Shown piece by piece: positions 4,920 through 5,678 of a DNA stretch of 5,678 nt. The first letter of the stretch is position 1; each line of letters begins with the position of its first letter. The notes beneath the pieces are model-generated. The model did no database searches and had not been told where the DNA came from. It saw only the letters and a list, made by a program, of their open reading frames with translations. Position numbers and translations under genes: made by a program. The stretch comes from an uncultured Rhizobiaceae group bacterium (GTDB lineage: Bacteria; Pseudomonadota; Alphaproteobacteria; Rhizobiales; Rhizobiaceae). The DNA lies in the NCBI GenBank assembly GCA_937951455.1, contig CALFBU010000192.1:1-5678 (forward strand). Direction: 5' to 3'.

Positions 4920-5678
4920 ATGCCTGAACTGCCAGAGGTAGAAACCGTAAGACGAGGTCTTCAGCCCGTCATGGAAGGCTCGATGATTGAAAAAGCGGTG
5001 ATAAATCGCCCAAATCTGCGTTTTCCATTCCCGGATAATTTTGTAGCAAGATTAGAAGGTCAAAAGATATTGTCTGTTGGCAGACGCGCAAAATACCTTG
5101 TTCTGGATTTGGCAAGCAACGAAGTCCTCGTTATGCATTTGGGCATGTCGGGTTCGTTTCGCATCGAAATGGCTGAAGGCGTTGCCGCACCAGGCGTATT
5201 TCATCATCCAAGATCAGATGCGCAGAAACATGACCATGTCATTATCAGTGTAAATGGCCCGCATGGCCGTGCAGACATAATATATAATGACCCGCGCAGG
5301 TTTGGTTACATGGATTTAGTGCCACGCGAAGCCATGGAAACACACAAGCATTTTGCAGGCGTTGGCATTGAGCCAACAGGCAACGCACTGGATGGCGCAT
5401 TAATATCAAAACTCTTTGCCGGAAAGACCGCGCCGTTAAAGGCTGCCTTGCTCGATCAGCGCCTGATTGCAGGGCTTGGCAATATATATGTCTGCGAAGC
5501 CTTATGGCGTTCGGGACTATCACCACAACGCAAAGCCACAACTATTACGAGAAAAGATGGCAAGGCAACCAAACGTACAGAGCTGTTAGCCACTTCCATT
5601 CGGGAGATTATAGCAAGTGCCATTGAGGCCGGCGGTTCATCCCTGCGCGATCATAAGCAAACGGATGGCACGATGGGC
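4920..5678 (+). CDS. mutM: Formamidopyrimidine-DNA glycosylase MutM (Fpg), cut by window edge
   Basis: The frame is open for 253 codons from ATG 4920 to the last base. The N-terminus MPELPEVETVRRGL is diagnostic: P2 is the Schiff-base nucleophile, with E3 and E6 also conserved. K58 in GRRAKYL is the beta-elimination lysine. MHLGMSGSF (72-80) and NDPRRFGYMDL (123-133) are conserved DNA-contact segments. The helix-two-turn-helix follows at about 177-196 with the invariant GN at 187-188 (LIAGLGNIY). The reading stops in GGSSLRDHKQTDGTMG, just before the C-terminal four-Cys zinc finger, so about 35-40 residues should lie beyond the window. The enzyme removes 8-oxoguanine and ring-opened purines and nicks the abasic site. 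AAGG (4906-4909) lies 10 nt before the start. It is divergent from ubiE. The truncation is a window effect, not gene decay. Confidence 0.97.
   Translation, partial: MPELPEVETVRRGLQPVMEGSMIEKAVINRPNLRFPFPDNFVARLEGQKILSVGRRAKYLVLDLASNEVLVMHLGMSGSFRIEMAEGVAAPGVFHHPRSDAQKHDHVIISVNGPHGRADIIYNDPRRFGYMDLVPREAMETHKHFAGVGIEPTGNALDGALISKLFAGKTAPLKAALLDQRLIAGLGNIYVCEALWRSGLSPQRKATTITRKDGKATKRTELLATSIREIIASAIEAGGSSLRDHKQTDGTMG

Noticed and set aside
5245..5541. 98-codon minus-strand frame inside mutM
   Set aside because: It is antisense to conserved mutM coding sequence and its product has no recognisable motif.
5640..5678. Apparent loss of the MutM zinc finger
   Set aside because: The frame is still open at the final base of the window, so the missing C-terminus is a sampling effect.

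Overview
The window looks like an ordinary chromosomal segment of an alphaproteobacterium of moderate GC content, judged by eye. The evidence is the block mutM (forward) divergent from ubiE-ubiB (reverse), a classic alphaproteobacterial arrangement, and proteins that resemble alphaproteobacterial family members. Genus cannot be read from the sequence. No phage, insertion sequence, CRISPR, tRNA or rRNA was seen.

Layout, left to right: (1) the N-terminal 130 codons of a type III polyketide synthase on the minus strand, cut by the window edge before its catalytic cysteine; (2) a 212-bp non-coding gap with short inverted repeats; (3) a minus-strand pair made of a 69-residue DUF6356-type membrane protein followed 43 bp later by a Tas-like aldo/keto reductase; (4) a 98-bp divergent control region with two perfect short palindromes about 41 bp apart; (5) an Lrp/AsnC-family regulator on the plus strand, probably translated from a leaderless or nearly leaderless mRNA; (6) ubiB and ubiE on the minus strand, convergent with the regulator gene with only 2 bp between stop codons; (7) a 97-bp divergent promoter region; (8) mutM on the plus strand, cut at codon 253 before its zinc finger.

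The right half is housekeeping: UbiE and UbiB belong to ubiquinone biosynthesis and are translationally close (7 nt apart), and MutM repairs oxidised guanine. The left half reads as a small accessory module. An Lrp-type regulator is divergent from a membrane microprotein plus oxidoreductase pair, with a type III PKS next in line. The most interesting feature is the regulator's control region: a 13-bp palindrome covers its predicted -10 box, and a related 11-bp palindrome lies about four helical turns upstream. This predicts autoregulation and joint control of the divergent genes. I see no clear evidence of a wholly new system; the least characterised component is the DUF6356 protein with its oxidoreductase partner.
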